In this document: one piece after another, positions 1-9,955 of the stretch
Position numbering within the stretch: the stretch's first letter is position 1
How the letters are laid out: each line of letters begins with the position of its first letter
Source: Marsupella aquatica
Taxonomy: Eukaryota; Marchantiophyta
Direction of reading: 5' to 3'
Length of the DNA: 64,000 nucleotides
NCBI GenBank assembly: GCA_973895155.1
Contig: OZ316898.1
Location: 17,298,001-17,362,000, forward strand
Notes under the pieces: generated by a model
The model's database searches: none
Seen by the model: the letters and a program-made list of their open reading frames with translations, nothing else
What the model was told of the DNA's origin: nothing
Program-made: the position numbers and the translations under genes

Positions 1-830
1 TTCAATCCGATCCAATTTTGTTCTTAAAGGGATCGATACCTTGGTCTTTAAGTGAAAAGAGACACTTTTGGTTCTTTCGTCTATACCACATCTAATGTTC
101 ATCAATGATATATCAGTGTTTCACATCAAAATGCTTTTATTTTATAATTTTTTGCAAGTTAAAAAAACTAATACATATAAATGTACATAGTTAGAATCCC
201 TTTGGCTCCATATATATTGTAAAACTAAATAATCAATCTCTTTAGTACTAAATAATGAAATCTCTCAATGTTAGATTCATTGGAAAGCTTAAGATCAAAA
301 TTTAGAAACTCGTGATGTCTTTAGTACTCTCTTGATAAAATCTCTTATCTCTCATGTCACACTCTTTGGAAAGCTAGAGCAAAATTAGAAACTCATCATC
401 TCCTTATATAGTACTTGACAAAATCTATAAATGTTAAGTTCATTGGAAAGTTAGAAAGATTGAAAACCTCATGATCTCTTTAGTATTGTGACAAAATCTG
501 ATATGCAATCTGTCTTGTGGCGGTAATGTTCAACGTAACTCACAAATTAATGATCAATTAAGCATGGTAGAAACACGATTGATTCAATGTGTAACCAAAA
601 ACCGTCAAAAAACTCAATTCCTCCACATTCAACCTTCCGTTTGATAAACCAGACAGATCATCTCAACCAGATCAATCTCCTCTATCTTTTGAGCGTTCTC
701 TTTTGTATGAGCACACACCAGACCATCGGGAGACTCAAAACCATTGGTTACCACCTTGTTGAAAATTGATTTCACTTCATCGCACACACATTCCTTGGAT
801 GAACTCGGGGGTCCAAGGAATAATTGTTGG
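1..830 (-). repeat. R1 repeat family, copy A (inverted, truncated)
   Basis: Reading the minus strand, this segment matches the copies at 3880-5335 and 61480-62935. It shares the run of codons after GPPSSSKECVCDEVK and the AT-rich part made of degenerate ~80-90 bp units carrying 'tttccaatga' and 'aagagatcatgag'. Copy A lacks an internal part equivalent to about 4180-4660 of copy B, and runs off the left edge of the window. No transposase is seen, so the family is unclassified. A minus-strand frame of 138 codons (629-1045) crosses from this copy into the neighbouring repeat and is probably fortuitous. Confidence 0.7.
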
Positions 831-2660
831 TCATTGGGTCTAGCCCACACATAAAGCAATGGCCCCAAACCAACTGTGCTTGGAACCACATTTCCCGCCA
901 CATTTATTGTTGCCCATTGGTCCAGCCATTCAATGCTCCCATTGCTCGTAGTAGTTTTCACATGAGCATGTATGTCTTCACATTTCCGGATAGTACAGGA
1001 GGTCAAGTGTAGCTCATTGGCTTTGGAATAGTGAGTTGTTGTCAATAGGTCCTACGTAGTCTTAGTTTTTTTGCAATGGAATGAGTTTTTGTTGAAGGAA
1101 TAGAAAACCAACAAACCTATAGCAAAGGCCCCAAACCAAGTGTGCTTGGATTCAATCATTCAATGCTCCCATGTCCATAGAAGGTGAACACAGGAGAGTG
1201 TATAGTATGTCTCCACATTCGTGCATGAGATCAAGTGTAGCTCACTGGCCGTATGGAAATATGAGTTGGTGTCAATAGATCATAGGCAGCCTTTTCTTCT
1301 TTTGCAATGCAATTTTTTTTGATGGGATGGAATACAACAAACCTAAAGGAAATAATGAGCATAGATGACAATCGCAACAGTAAGCACATGACACATCCAA
1401 CGCGCAAGTAGTCGACACAAGAGATACGTGGTTCACCTCCTTGAGGCTACGTCCACGGGAACATACAAGATAGCTTTACTGAACTCTAAGCCTGTCAGCT
1501 ATACCAAGTCTCCACAGTGTAAGCTCTCCTCATCACACAAGTGGCTCCATAACAATGAGCCTAAGTTCCACTTATCCAAGCAAACACCGCTTGGCATATA
1601 GTGTGCATCCTAGTTAACCTAACCATGTCTCCGACTATGGTTAGTCTAACTACGGTTACATGTCGTAACCCTAGACCTTGAGTAAATACCTAACAGGAAA
1701 GGCCCCAAAGTATGCTCTCAAGAGTGTGACCAAAAAGTCATTTATTGTTGTCCATTGAGTGCAGCCATTTAATGCTGCCCTTTATGACAAATTAGCTCTC
1801 CCACATTGAAGGTGAAGGTATGAGGATGTATCACTGTCTTCACCTTTTCTAATGCTGTAGGAAATATGAGGTTTTTGTTAATGGGTCATAGGCAGCCTTC
1901 TTCATTTTTGAAACTGACTTTTTATTGAGGAATAGGAGACCAAAAACAGAAAGCAAAAATTTATGGAGAGTGTGCCTGGAGACTCATTATTTTATTGTTG
2001 CCCATTGCGTCCAGCCATTCAAACCTGCCTTTTAACACACATTGTTTGTAATTGCCTAGAAGATGAAGACATGAGAGTGTATGTCTACACATTTGAATGT
2101 TGCAGGAGGTCAACTGTAGCTCATTGGCTCTGGACATATGAGTTGCTGTTAATATATAGGTCACAAGCAGCCTTTTGTTTTTGGCAAAGCAATATTTTTT
2201 ATTGAAGGAATCAAAAAGTACCAACAAACATAAAGCATAGGCCCAAACCAAGTTCTGGAGAATTGACAAAGTGGAGGTCACTCTCTAAGAGCTTCCCCAT
2301 TGGTGGACTGGTTTTAACTTGTAGCGGAAACCCCAATCCCAAATTGAGGTTCATGAAAGTTGTTTGTGCACAAAAATCTTGAAAATTTGCAAATTTGGGG
2401 GTCATTCTCTTATCACCTAATGGAAATTGTAAGGCAAGTCAACAATATGTAAGAGTGGGACTCAAGCAGTGGACATAAATGAGTCTTCGAGGAGCTGATG
2501 AATTTCATGGGTCAGGTGCTCCACTGGAGCTCATTGGCTTGGGAAATATGAGCTGTTTTCAACAGGTCATAAGCAGCCTTCTTTTTTTTTGCAATCTTGA
2601 AAAAATATATACTGAAAGAATTAAAAACAGCAAAAACAGCAATTTATATGACAGACCCCA
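831..2660. repeat. Degenerate ~250 bp tandem repeat block
   Basis: About five diverged direct copies are recognisable near 1015, 1235, 1870, 2130 and 2550. Each has the order 'gctcattggct', 'atgagttg', 'gcagcctt', a T-rich tract, then 'ccccaaacca' and 'gcccattg..ccagccattcaa'. The block is interrupted by a solo LTR at 1353-1695. No gene is seen in it. Confidence 0.65.
1353..1695 (+). mobile_element. Solo LTR, family LTR-A (343 bp)
   Basis: The segment is flanked by a perfect 5-bp duplication GGAAA (1348-1352 and 1696-1700). It aligns along its length with the solo LTR at 25240-25575 and with the split copy bounded by 5619 and 13646. Shared marks are 'gagcataga.gac' near the start, 'gtcgacac', 'tacgtggttcacctc', 'gaggctacgtccac', 'aacaatgagcctaagttcc' and a 'ctaaca' end. 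The first dinucleotide is TA rather than the usual TG. The flanking 5-bp duplication and absence of internal sequence fit a solo LTR left by LTR-LTR recombination. Confidence 0.85.
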
Positions 2661-3879
2661 AGAAAATAAGACAGATTGCCTTTTTATTGGCGCATATTGT
2701 CAAAATTATTCACCTAAATTCCCATAGACCATAATATTTGACAATTTATGCTTGCATGGACTCTCAAAACTCACCTTCACTCTCCCTAAATGTTATTTTC
2801 TAGTCAAAGCTTATGCATTGATGGTTTGCCGGTGTTGAGCCCGAGTACTGTAAAAATGAGGGCTCAAGTAGGCCTATTGTCACACCCTCCCCAAACATGC
2901 ATAGTGAGTTCACATAGGCGCATGCAAAAGGTAGGAGTTCATGCTAGCAAAAGACCTGGGATGGGGGGGGGGGGGGAATGAAAGAGACTGAGCAATTGGG
3001 ATTTATAGCACTTCCTCGCTGATGTGTGGATATGTTTTGGCAGAGCAGCCAAACCAATCTTGGCCACCTTGAAATGTGTGTCACTTGGCAGTCTGGATCT
3101 ATCAACACTAGAAGCAGCCTGAAAAAACTTTGGCAATCCAAGTGGCCCAATGGTACCCTCTTTTTGTGAGTTTGGGGGATTGCTGCAAATTTGCAGGACA
3201 GTGGCCCAATGCCTTAAATAGGACTAGTTGCTCTCAGATAACCTCTATCCTTTGTATGAATCCTTGGGCCAAATATGGTGGTCTGTCTTAGAATCAACCT
3301 ATTCCAATCCATGTTGAAAACTTGTAGAAGAATTGAAACAAGATCGATTATAAAACAATTCACCAAAATCCACCCTTGGGCAAGGGCAAGTAGCCAGATT
3401 AGTTAGAGCTGAAGGCTCTTCATATAATCAGGAGTATCTTATGGAAGAGATCTCCTTTGATAGTTAGCAACTTGCTCCTATGCTCATGAGTCATTTGCCA
3501 CCTTGCTTTGCTTTAAAAAAGAAGGGAGAATTGGCTGGTCTCAGGTTCCATTCATTACACATTTGGGGTAGAGGGCACTATGTGGGTGTTGGTGTGTAAT
3601 GATACAAAGTTAGTCAGGTTGAATGCTCTGTGTCAGAAGTACATTAACACCATTTCACGAGGGTGTTCAGACTTGTAATCAAGAAAGAATACCCAAGGTG
3701 ACATGATGTTAAAAATTCCACCAATGAGGAAAGTTCTGGAATATTTCCTGAAATATCCTAATTATGACATTCACTTCACCACACACTGATGTTTTCACCT
3801 CAGATGATAACATTTTCACTTCTTGATTGTACTAATAGCCCAAGTCATATTTCCTCAATATTTTTTGAATCTTTGGTAA
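2661..3879. other. Gene-free repeat-rich spacer
   Basis: There is no frame with recognisable protein content. A poly-G tract lies near 2963-2976. Short frames on both strands around it are low-complexity artefacts. Confidence 0.5.
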
Positions 3880-5335
3880 TTAATCTGTGGACCCCCAAGT
3901 TCATCCAAGGAATGTGTGTGTGATGAAGTGAAATCAATTTTCAACAAGGCGGTAACCAATAGTTTTGAGTCTCCCGGTGATCTGGTGTGTGCTCATACAA
4001 AAGAGAACACTCAAAAGATAGAGGAGATTGATCTGGTTGAGATGATATCTCTCGTTTATCAAACGGAAGGTTGAATATGGAGGAATTAAGTTTTTACACA
4101 TTGGAGAAATCTTGTTTCTACCAATCTTGATTGATCGTTGTGAGTTACGTTGAACATTATCACCACAAGACAGACCGAAAGATAACACTCAGTTGTTGGC
4201 AAAAGGGCACTTATCGTTTCGGCGAGAAGAACGCACAAAGCGGACGAGCTATCACTTCACGTGAAGGTTTTGTAGTTTTTTAAATTTAAGAAAGCTATGG
4301 TGTGATGGGGAGATCAACAATTATTTCTTCGACATAGAGATTGTATTTGGCATCAACCTGTATTCAGAGTGAGCTTAAGCTTCAATTGAAGCCTAGAGGG
4401 GCGTGAACAATTCAAGTCGGGAATCAAGCATTGCGGACAAGCGATGATGACGTAATCAAAGAAATAAATTTGTAATGGCAAAGTTTGTGATGGTGACGGG
4501 ATTATGACATTCTCTGGATTGAGAAAGGGTTTCTAATGAGCCTTAGATTGACAAATTTTGTCAAGTTCCAAATAAGTTTTTGAATTTCTCAGTCTTTGCA
4601 ATGAGTGTGACAATAAGAAATTTTGATCATGAGTTCATGAATTCTTTTAGCTAGCTTTCCAACATTGAGTCCGACATTGATAAATTTCATGTTAGATTTG
4701 TCATGGTACTAAAGAGATCATGAGTTTTTCAATCTCTCTAGCTTTCTAATGAGTGACATTGGGAGTATTCATCAAGAATTAAAGAGATCGTGGGTATCCA
4801 AATTTCTCTAGCTTTCCAATGAGTGTGGCATAATTGAGAGATTTATCAGGACACTAAGTACTAAAGAGGTCATGAGTTTCTAAATCTTGATCTTGAGCTT
4901 TCCAATGAATCAAACATTGACAGATTTAATCAAGTACTAAGGAGATTGATTATTTAGTTTTACAATGTGAAGCCAAATGGGTTCTAACTATGTGCATTCC
5001 TATCGATTGGGTTTTTCAAACCTGCAAGTTAACAATGAAAAATGCAAGTATTTGTGTGTAAAACACTGATATATCATTGACAAACATCAGAATGACAACT
5101 TTATATTACTAAATGACATCTCTTCCTTTGTATTCTGTTTTTCTAATGCTTAATACTTACGGCATGGCACCCCAAAAATTACATTGCTTTTGCCACAACC
5201 ATGAATGTGCATTTTTGTTACTGTCAAAAATATGATCTTTCTTGTTTATGGCTGGTTGTGCTGATGTGGCACAACCTCGTGGCAGAGAATTTGCAAGGGA
5301 CCTATCATGGGGGTACGTAATTAAAAACCTACCTA
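3880..5335 (+). repeat. R1 repeat family, copy B (full length)
   Basis: This copy aligns from about 'taattaatctgtggaccccc' to 'gcatggggg' with copy C at 61480-62935 on the same strand, and with copy A inverted. The first ~180 bp keep an open frame (PPSSSKECVCDEVKSIF...) also open in copy A but disrupted in copy C. The middle is built of degenerate ~80-90 bp units. The last part contains 'cggcatggc.ccccaaaaatt'. With copy A it forms a large inverted arrangement around a ~3 kb loop. No terminal duplication or transposase was found, so the class is unknown. Confidence 0.7.
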
Positions 5336-5344
5336 GGAAGTTCA

Positions 5345-5618
5345 CACATCTAAGAGGACTAAGTAACTAACTGCAATGTAAAATACAACATAATGAACAA
5401 TCAGGGAAGGCTTTCTGCCTTGAGAATCTAAGAGCCAGATGACTGCAATGCAAAATACAAATAAAAAATCTGGGAGGCCTTTCAGCCTTGAGAATCTGAG
5501 AGCCAGATAGTTGCAGCAATGCAAGAAACATATGACAAATCTGGGAGGGTTTCAAGATCAAGGATAGGTAGTCAGATAGCTGCAATGCAAAATAAGGATG
5601 ACAAATCTGGAAGGGATT
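5345..5618. repeat. ~69 bp tandem array, left part
   Basis: About four diverged units carry the core 'gagccagatagctgcaatgc', then 'aaatacaaatgacaaatctg' and 'ttgagaatct'. The array is cut at 5618 by the LTR-A insertion and resumes at 13647. The unit broken at the junction reads sensibly across the two flanks if the insertion and one 5-bp duplication are removed. Confidence 0.8.
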
Positions 5619-6812
5619 TGTTAAGGATTGCTCTTAGTCTTGTGACTCAAAGGTTACGGCACTTAGGCTAACCACAGTTAGGGTCTTATGTCACCTGCTT
5701 ATCAAACGATTTACACGATAAATACGTATTTACTCATACTAAAATCGTTTGTTATCGTATGACGGGAACGTGGAGGGACGCTATTAGGATTCTATTGCAT
5801 GTACGATGAGTATGTTTATTTCCGCTCCCGGAAATGTAGTTTTTGATCAAGTCTATCGACTAGTCCCGTTGCTTTTGATCAAGTCCCATGGACTACGCCA
5901 CACACACACTCCTACTGGTCGCTGGTGGAGTGCTGTCACCACCCCCCCTACTCACATGGTCGACCAATCCGTGCAAGTATTCTTTAGACACTTCTTGGGG
6001 AACGAACACAATCGTGAACCCAAAAAAATAACGCCACACCAAAACTTGAGGAATCAAACCAAATCCATATCTTTTGGCAAAACGTCGTAACACATTGTAA
6101 GGACAACCCGGCCTCTTGCCGTCTGCCCAACTACCGCCTCACTGGGGCAAGTGTTACACCTCTACGTCACTACTCTGGCTTGATTCCCTCTTCTGGCTAT
6201 GAGCTAACTTCCCTAAGCAAACACTAGACTGAGTTCCCCCCTCACTACTCCGGGGCTTTCCCCCTAAATACCAAAAAAAACACACCAAAGCACCCCTCAC
6301 GGGGCCACAACGATGGCGGCTTACCCTAGCCGCGCCGCTAAACCCTTTACTAAGAAACCCCCAAACTAAAACCATGCGGCACACATGCTTCTAAAACCCT
6401 AAACCCTAAACTAACAATGGGGCCGATGGTGCCTTCGACGGTGCCCCAACATTACTTCGTGAACCGTGAAATTGCAAGGAACCCCACAATGGCCGAAACT
6501 AGGTGCCCTTCCACTTGCACTTCTGAGTTCACCCCTGGATAGCCTTCCTCCTCCTGATCATGAATCACTCAACCGTTCTTGAAACGGACAACGGACGACC
6601 AAGTTATGGTCGTTTTAGTATCCCATAAACCCAACTTCGTCGGGCCCTAACTTGCTCATCCTGGCTCCGTTTGAGGAGCGCCGCCCCTTGTTGGAATCAG
6701 CACTGCGAGCTCTTTCCAACAAGCCCGTGAGTGACCCCTCACAAAAAATTTGGAAAGTCAAGGAGCCGTACAACCACGTTCGTACGACCACTCTAATCCT
6801 CCTCCTCTTCAC

Positions 6813-8627
6813 TCATGGTGCCCTGGCTTGAGCCCCGTGAGTGGGCCTCCTCATCACTCTCCACTGGATCTTCTTCTTTACCGGGGTACTCCTTGTGCTA
6901 GTGCTCCCCTGCTTCCTCAAATTGGCCAAGGCCTGCCACGCCTTAATGTACCCCTCACCAATGGTGTCCTTCCATAAGGCCGCATCTTCACCGGACCGCA
7001 ACTCCAATGGTAAAACCTGCCCGGTGGCCATGGGAGTCCCAGGGGTGACAGATCGGGGTGGCATCCCCGTGTTGACCTGAGCTTCTCGTAAAGATTTACG
7101 TACCTCCCTGAGCTTTTTCTCTAAGCTCTTGCTCTTCTCTTGACTCTTCTTGGCTGCATCCAACAGGGGTCCATACTTCCCACTGACTTCCTTCACCACC
7201 ATCTCAATGGCCTTGGAGATCAAATCCGGGGAAAGTGTGGAGCTAGGTGTGTAGGGGCTCTTCCGTTTCCCCAGACTCATGGCCTCACTCCTCTTAGCCC
7301 TTGTCTCAAAGATCACCATTTGACTCCGTAGTGCTCCCACCTGGGCTCTTAACTCCACCACTTCTCCAGAATTCTGCTTCTCTTTGGCCAATGCCTGTTT
7401 CAATACTCCAACCTCTTCCGCTTCCTTGGCCTTGGTGGACAAGGCTCCCTTCAAGTTGGAGATCTCTACGTGAGCTGCTTGGAGAAGTTTAACCTTCTCA
7501 TGAATGGCCTCCTTCTTGGCCTTGATCACCTCCTTCATAGACAGGGCACTCTGCTCCAAAGTCTTTACTCTGGCAGTGGCCTGCTTGAGAGAATCTCTCA
7601 ATGCGTGGACTAGCTTGAGTCCCTCATGGACTCCCTCCCGGAAATCCCGTAACTCTGCCAGGTAAACATCAGGAATGTCGTAGACCAGGGGCTCCTCCGG
7701 ATTTCCCACAAGTGATTCAAGCCACTCCATTGTGGAGTCCTCATCCTGGTTTTCTTCCTCTCTATTATCATCCCCAACCGCCGACAATGATCCCTCCATT
7801 AGTTTCCCCAAGATGGTAGTGGCAATACTCCTGATTTCCGTGGTAAGGGATGATCCAGTGTCTTCCTGTCCCGGGGAAACAATCCACCCTTCTGCTCTGG
7901 CTAGCAAAAATGACCCCATCAAATGTACAGCCCCACTTGGTTTCACACTCCCGGGATCGGCGTCCAATAGCTTCTTCAACCCGTAGTACCACCATCCGTA
8001 CACATGGGCTGGATAGTTCTTGATGTCCATAGCTACCACGAAATGCTCTCCATTCACCACCCCGGATTGCACGTTACCAAGGACCCGTTGATGAACCTTG
8101 GCCAGAAATCCCTTGTGCTCAGCATCCTTGACGGCCGAAAGAGGAATGGAAGTAGTGGAGGTGGGATTAATCACCCAACCGGCCACCATTGTCAATGTGA
8201 GCTCTCCCCTTATGTTCCGAGGTGTGAATGAGAATTGCTGGTTTTCCAGAAACAGAAGCTTAGCTAACTCCATATGGGGCACTACCCGTTGGAGACATTC
8301 AAAGTAGATTCCTTCCGTACGTAACTCTATCCCGGCCCCAATGTTCCAACTCTTCCCCGAAGGGATTGTAATCTCCACCTTCATGAACTCCGTGAGCCCG
8401 GTGGCTTGAAAAATATTCCTACAATCCTCCATCACCTTGGCGGAGGTTTTGGGATAAATTCGACAAAAAACCTTCCTCATAACCGGTGCTGGACTTGCTG
8501 CCGGTCCAGTACTCATCGTAGCGTCTCTCTCTTCTCTCTCTCTTGCAATCAATGTCTCAACGTAGTCACGGTAAGCAGCCTTGTATCTCCGAATGCGTGC
8601 CGCACTAAACTCCGGTTGATCCAGCAT
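6813..8627 (-). CDS. Intact 604-aa ORF inside the Ty3 3' LTR
   Basis: This is the longest uninterrupted frame in the window and I do not recognise its family. Residues 1-50 are rich in Arg/Glu then Ala/Pro/Ser. Residues 51-260 look globular, with hydrophobic runs (VAGWVINP near 150, YGWWYYGLKKLL near 210, GSFLLARAEGWI near 240). Residues 287-302 are acidic. About 325-450 has heptad-like Leu/Ala/Glu/Lys spacing typical of a coiled coil, followed by a basic LGKRKSP at 452-458 that could be a nuclear signal. A second charged helix lies near 490-520 and the C-terminus is basic. There is no CCHC knuckle, protease or polymerase motif, so it is not a standard gag. It is on the same strand as pol and lies downstream of it. 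It has no stops or frameshifts whereas pol next door has several. The start ATG at 8627 is the first in frame. Confidence 0.6.
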   Translation of the reverse strand: MLDQPEFSAARIRRYKAAYRDYVETLIAREREERDATMSTGPAASPAPVMRKVFCRIYPKTSAKVMEDCRNIFQATGLTEFMKVEITIPSGKSWNIGAGIELRTEGIYFECLQRVVPHMELAKLLFLENQQFSFTPRNIRGELTLTMVAGWVINPTSTTSIPLSAVKDAEHKGFLAKVHQRVLGNVQSGVVNGEHFVVAMDIKNYPAHVYGWWYYGLKKLLDADPGSVKPSGAVHLMGSFLLARAEGWIVSPGQEDTGSSLTTEIRSIATTILGKLMEGSLSAVGDDNREEENQDEDSTMEWLESLVGNPEEPLVYDIPDVYLAELRDFREGVHEGLKLVHALRDSLKQATARVKTLEQSALSMKEVIKAKKEAIHEKVKLLQAAHVEISNLKGALSTKAKEAEEVGVLKQALAKEKQNSGEVVELRAQVGALRSQMVIFETRAKRSEAMSLGKRKSPYTPSSTLSPDLISKAIEMVVKEVSGKYGPLLDAAKKSQEKSKSLEKKLREVRKSLREAQVNTGMPPRSVTPGTPMATGQVLPLELRSGEDAALWKDTIGEGYIKAWQALANLRKQGSTSTRSTPVKKKIQWRVMRRPTHGAQARAP

Positions 8628-9083
8628 CCATGCATCCAGAAATCAAATCCTCAATCACCAAATCCCGTCACCCATAGCAATGTCAATTCCCTGGCCCGAA
8701 GTGGCCCCCGTATCCCGATCAATCAATTACTCTCAATTCCCTCAGAAGCCACTCCGTGCTTTTGCCGCTAATGCCCGAAAGAATCACGCCACCAAGCCCC
8801 ACCAATCTACCATGAGAGAGAGAGCTTCAAAAATAATTAGAATGTGGGGAGAGCTTTCAACAAGGTGTTGGGAGAGAGCTCGAGTTTTGCTTTCGGCAAG
8901 GAGAGGATCGTGCAAAAGAGGGAGAAAAGAAGGAAAAAACAAAAAAAAAAAAAACGCCCCCGACACCTCCTTTCACCTTGCGCCCCGGTGCCTTATTCCC
9001 TCCTCGCGGCTACCCCCTCCTTTTCCTTCCTCGCGGCCCTTCTGCGCCTTCTTCGCGGTTGCCTTGCGGGGCGTGTTTAATGG

Positions 9084-9360
9084 CGCGCGGCCCTATGCAG
9101 GGTGCGTTGCCTTTGGTGCGCCACGGTCCCGGCTTACTTGCGGGGGTCCCGGCTGCTCCCCTTTAATGGCCCTCCCCAGGCCCCGATGCTCCCTGCCACT
9201 CGCGGGTGGCTCCCCGCCTCGCCCGACTCGCCGGGCCATAACCACCTCGGGCACGCGGCCCTATGCCCTCCTCACTCACGGGAGCCCTAAATGCCCTGGG
9301 CACGCAGCCATCTTCCCCCGGCTCGCGGGAGTGCTTTAATTTTGGCGCGTGGCCCTATGC
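9084..9360. repeat. GC-rich repeated motif in the LTR
   Basis: The motif 'gcggccctatgc' or 'gcgtggccctatgc' recurs at about 9087, 9258 and 9349, mixed with 'ctcgcggg' variants. Long open frames here on the plus strand are a by-product of high GC and lack of stop codons. Confidence 0.55.
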
Positions 9361-9955
9361 AGGGCTCGCCTACGAAGCCCTCCTTAAGCGAGAGTTTTAA
9401 TTAAAACCTCCCCTTATTTTTTTCCTTTTCGGCCTCCTCTTGCGTGCGTCCGGTTGCCCACTCGCGGGGCTCGACTAAGAGGTCTCCGTTAGAGGGGCTC
9501 CTTAAGAGGGGTTTAATCCCCCCCCCACTTCCTTCTCGCCATGCGCCCCGGCTGCCCTTATGGAGATGCCAGGTGGTGCCCACCGGGGCTGCCCCTTATG
9601 GACTTCTTCACTCCCTTTCCTCAATCCCCCTTTACTCCAAAAAACCTTTAACCTCTCAAAAGAACTCATTCTCTTCTTTTGGCCCTTGTTGTGGTTATAC
9701 CCATTTAACCCCAAAAAGAAAAGTTAACCTCTTGGACTTATAGGGGAAACTTGACAATGGTTCAAGCGAAATGGCAAGGCCACCTTTTTGCCCCCCCCCC
9801 CCTTAGGTCGCCGTGACCGTTTAGAACAATTCTAAGAAGAAAATAAAGTAAAGTCCTCCTAGCAGCACCAACTTGAAAGGATGGAATTAACTCAAAAATT
9901 TAAAAAACGGCTTATTTACAGTGGCTATTAACAATGCACAGGCCTCCGCGACTAG

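Noticed and set aside
629-1045. 138-codon minus-strand frame as a gene
   Set aside because: It runs across the junction of two different repeat families; only the last ~60 codons are shared with another repeat copy.
5345-5618. Regularly spaced repeats as a CRISPR-like array
   Set aside because: Repeats are adjacent and diverged with no unique spacers, in a eukaryotic context; it is an ordinary tandem array.
6393-6411. Telomere-type 'ccctaaa' units as a telomeric insertion
   Set aside because: Only about three units inside an LTR; too short to suggest a telomere relic.
8680-9339. 219-codon plus-strand frame
   Set aside because: It lies antisense in the GC-rich LTR part, is Arg/Pro/Ala/Ser-rich and follows the local repeats; open only because stop codons are rare in GC-rich DNA.
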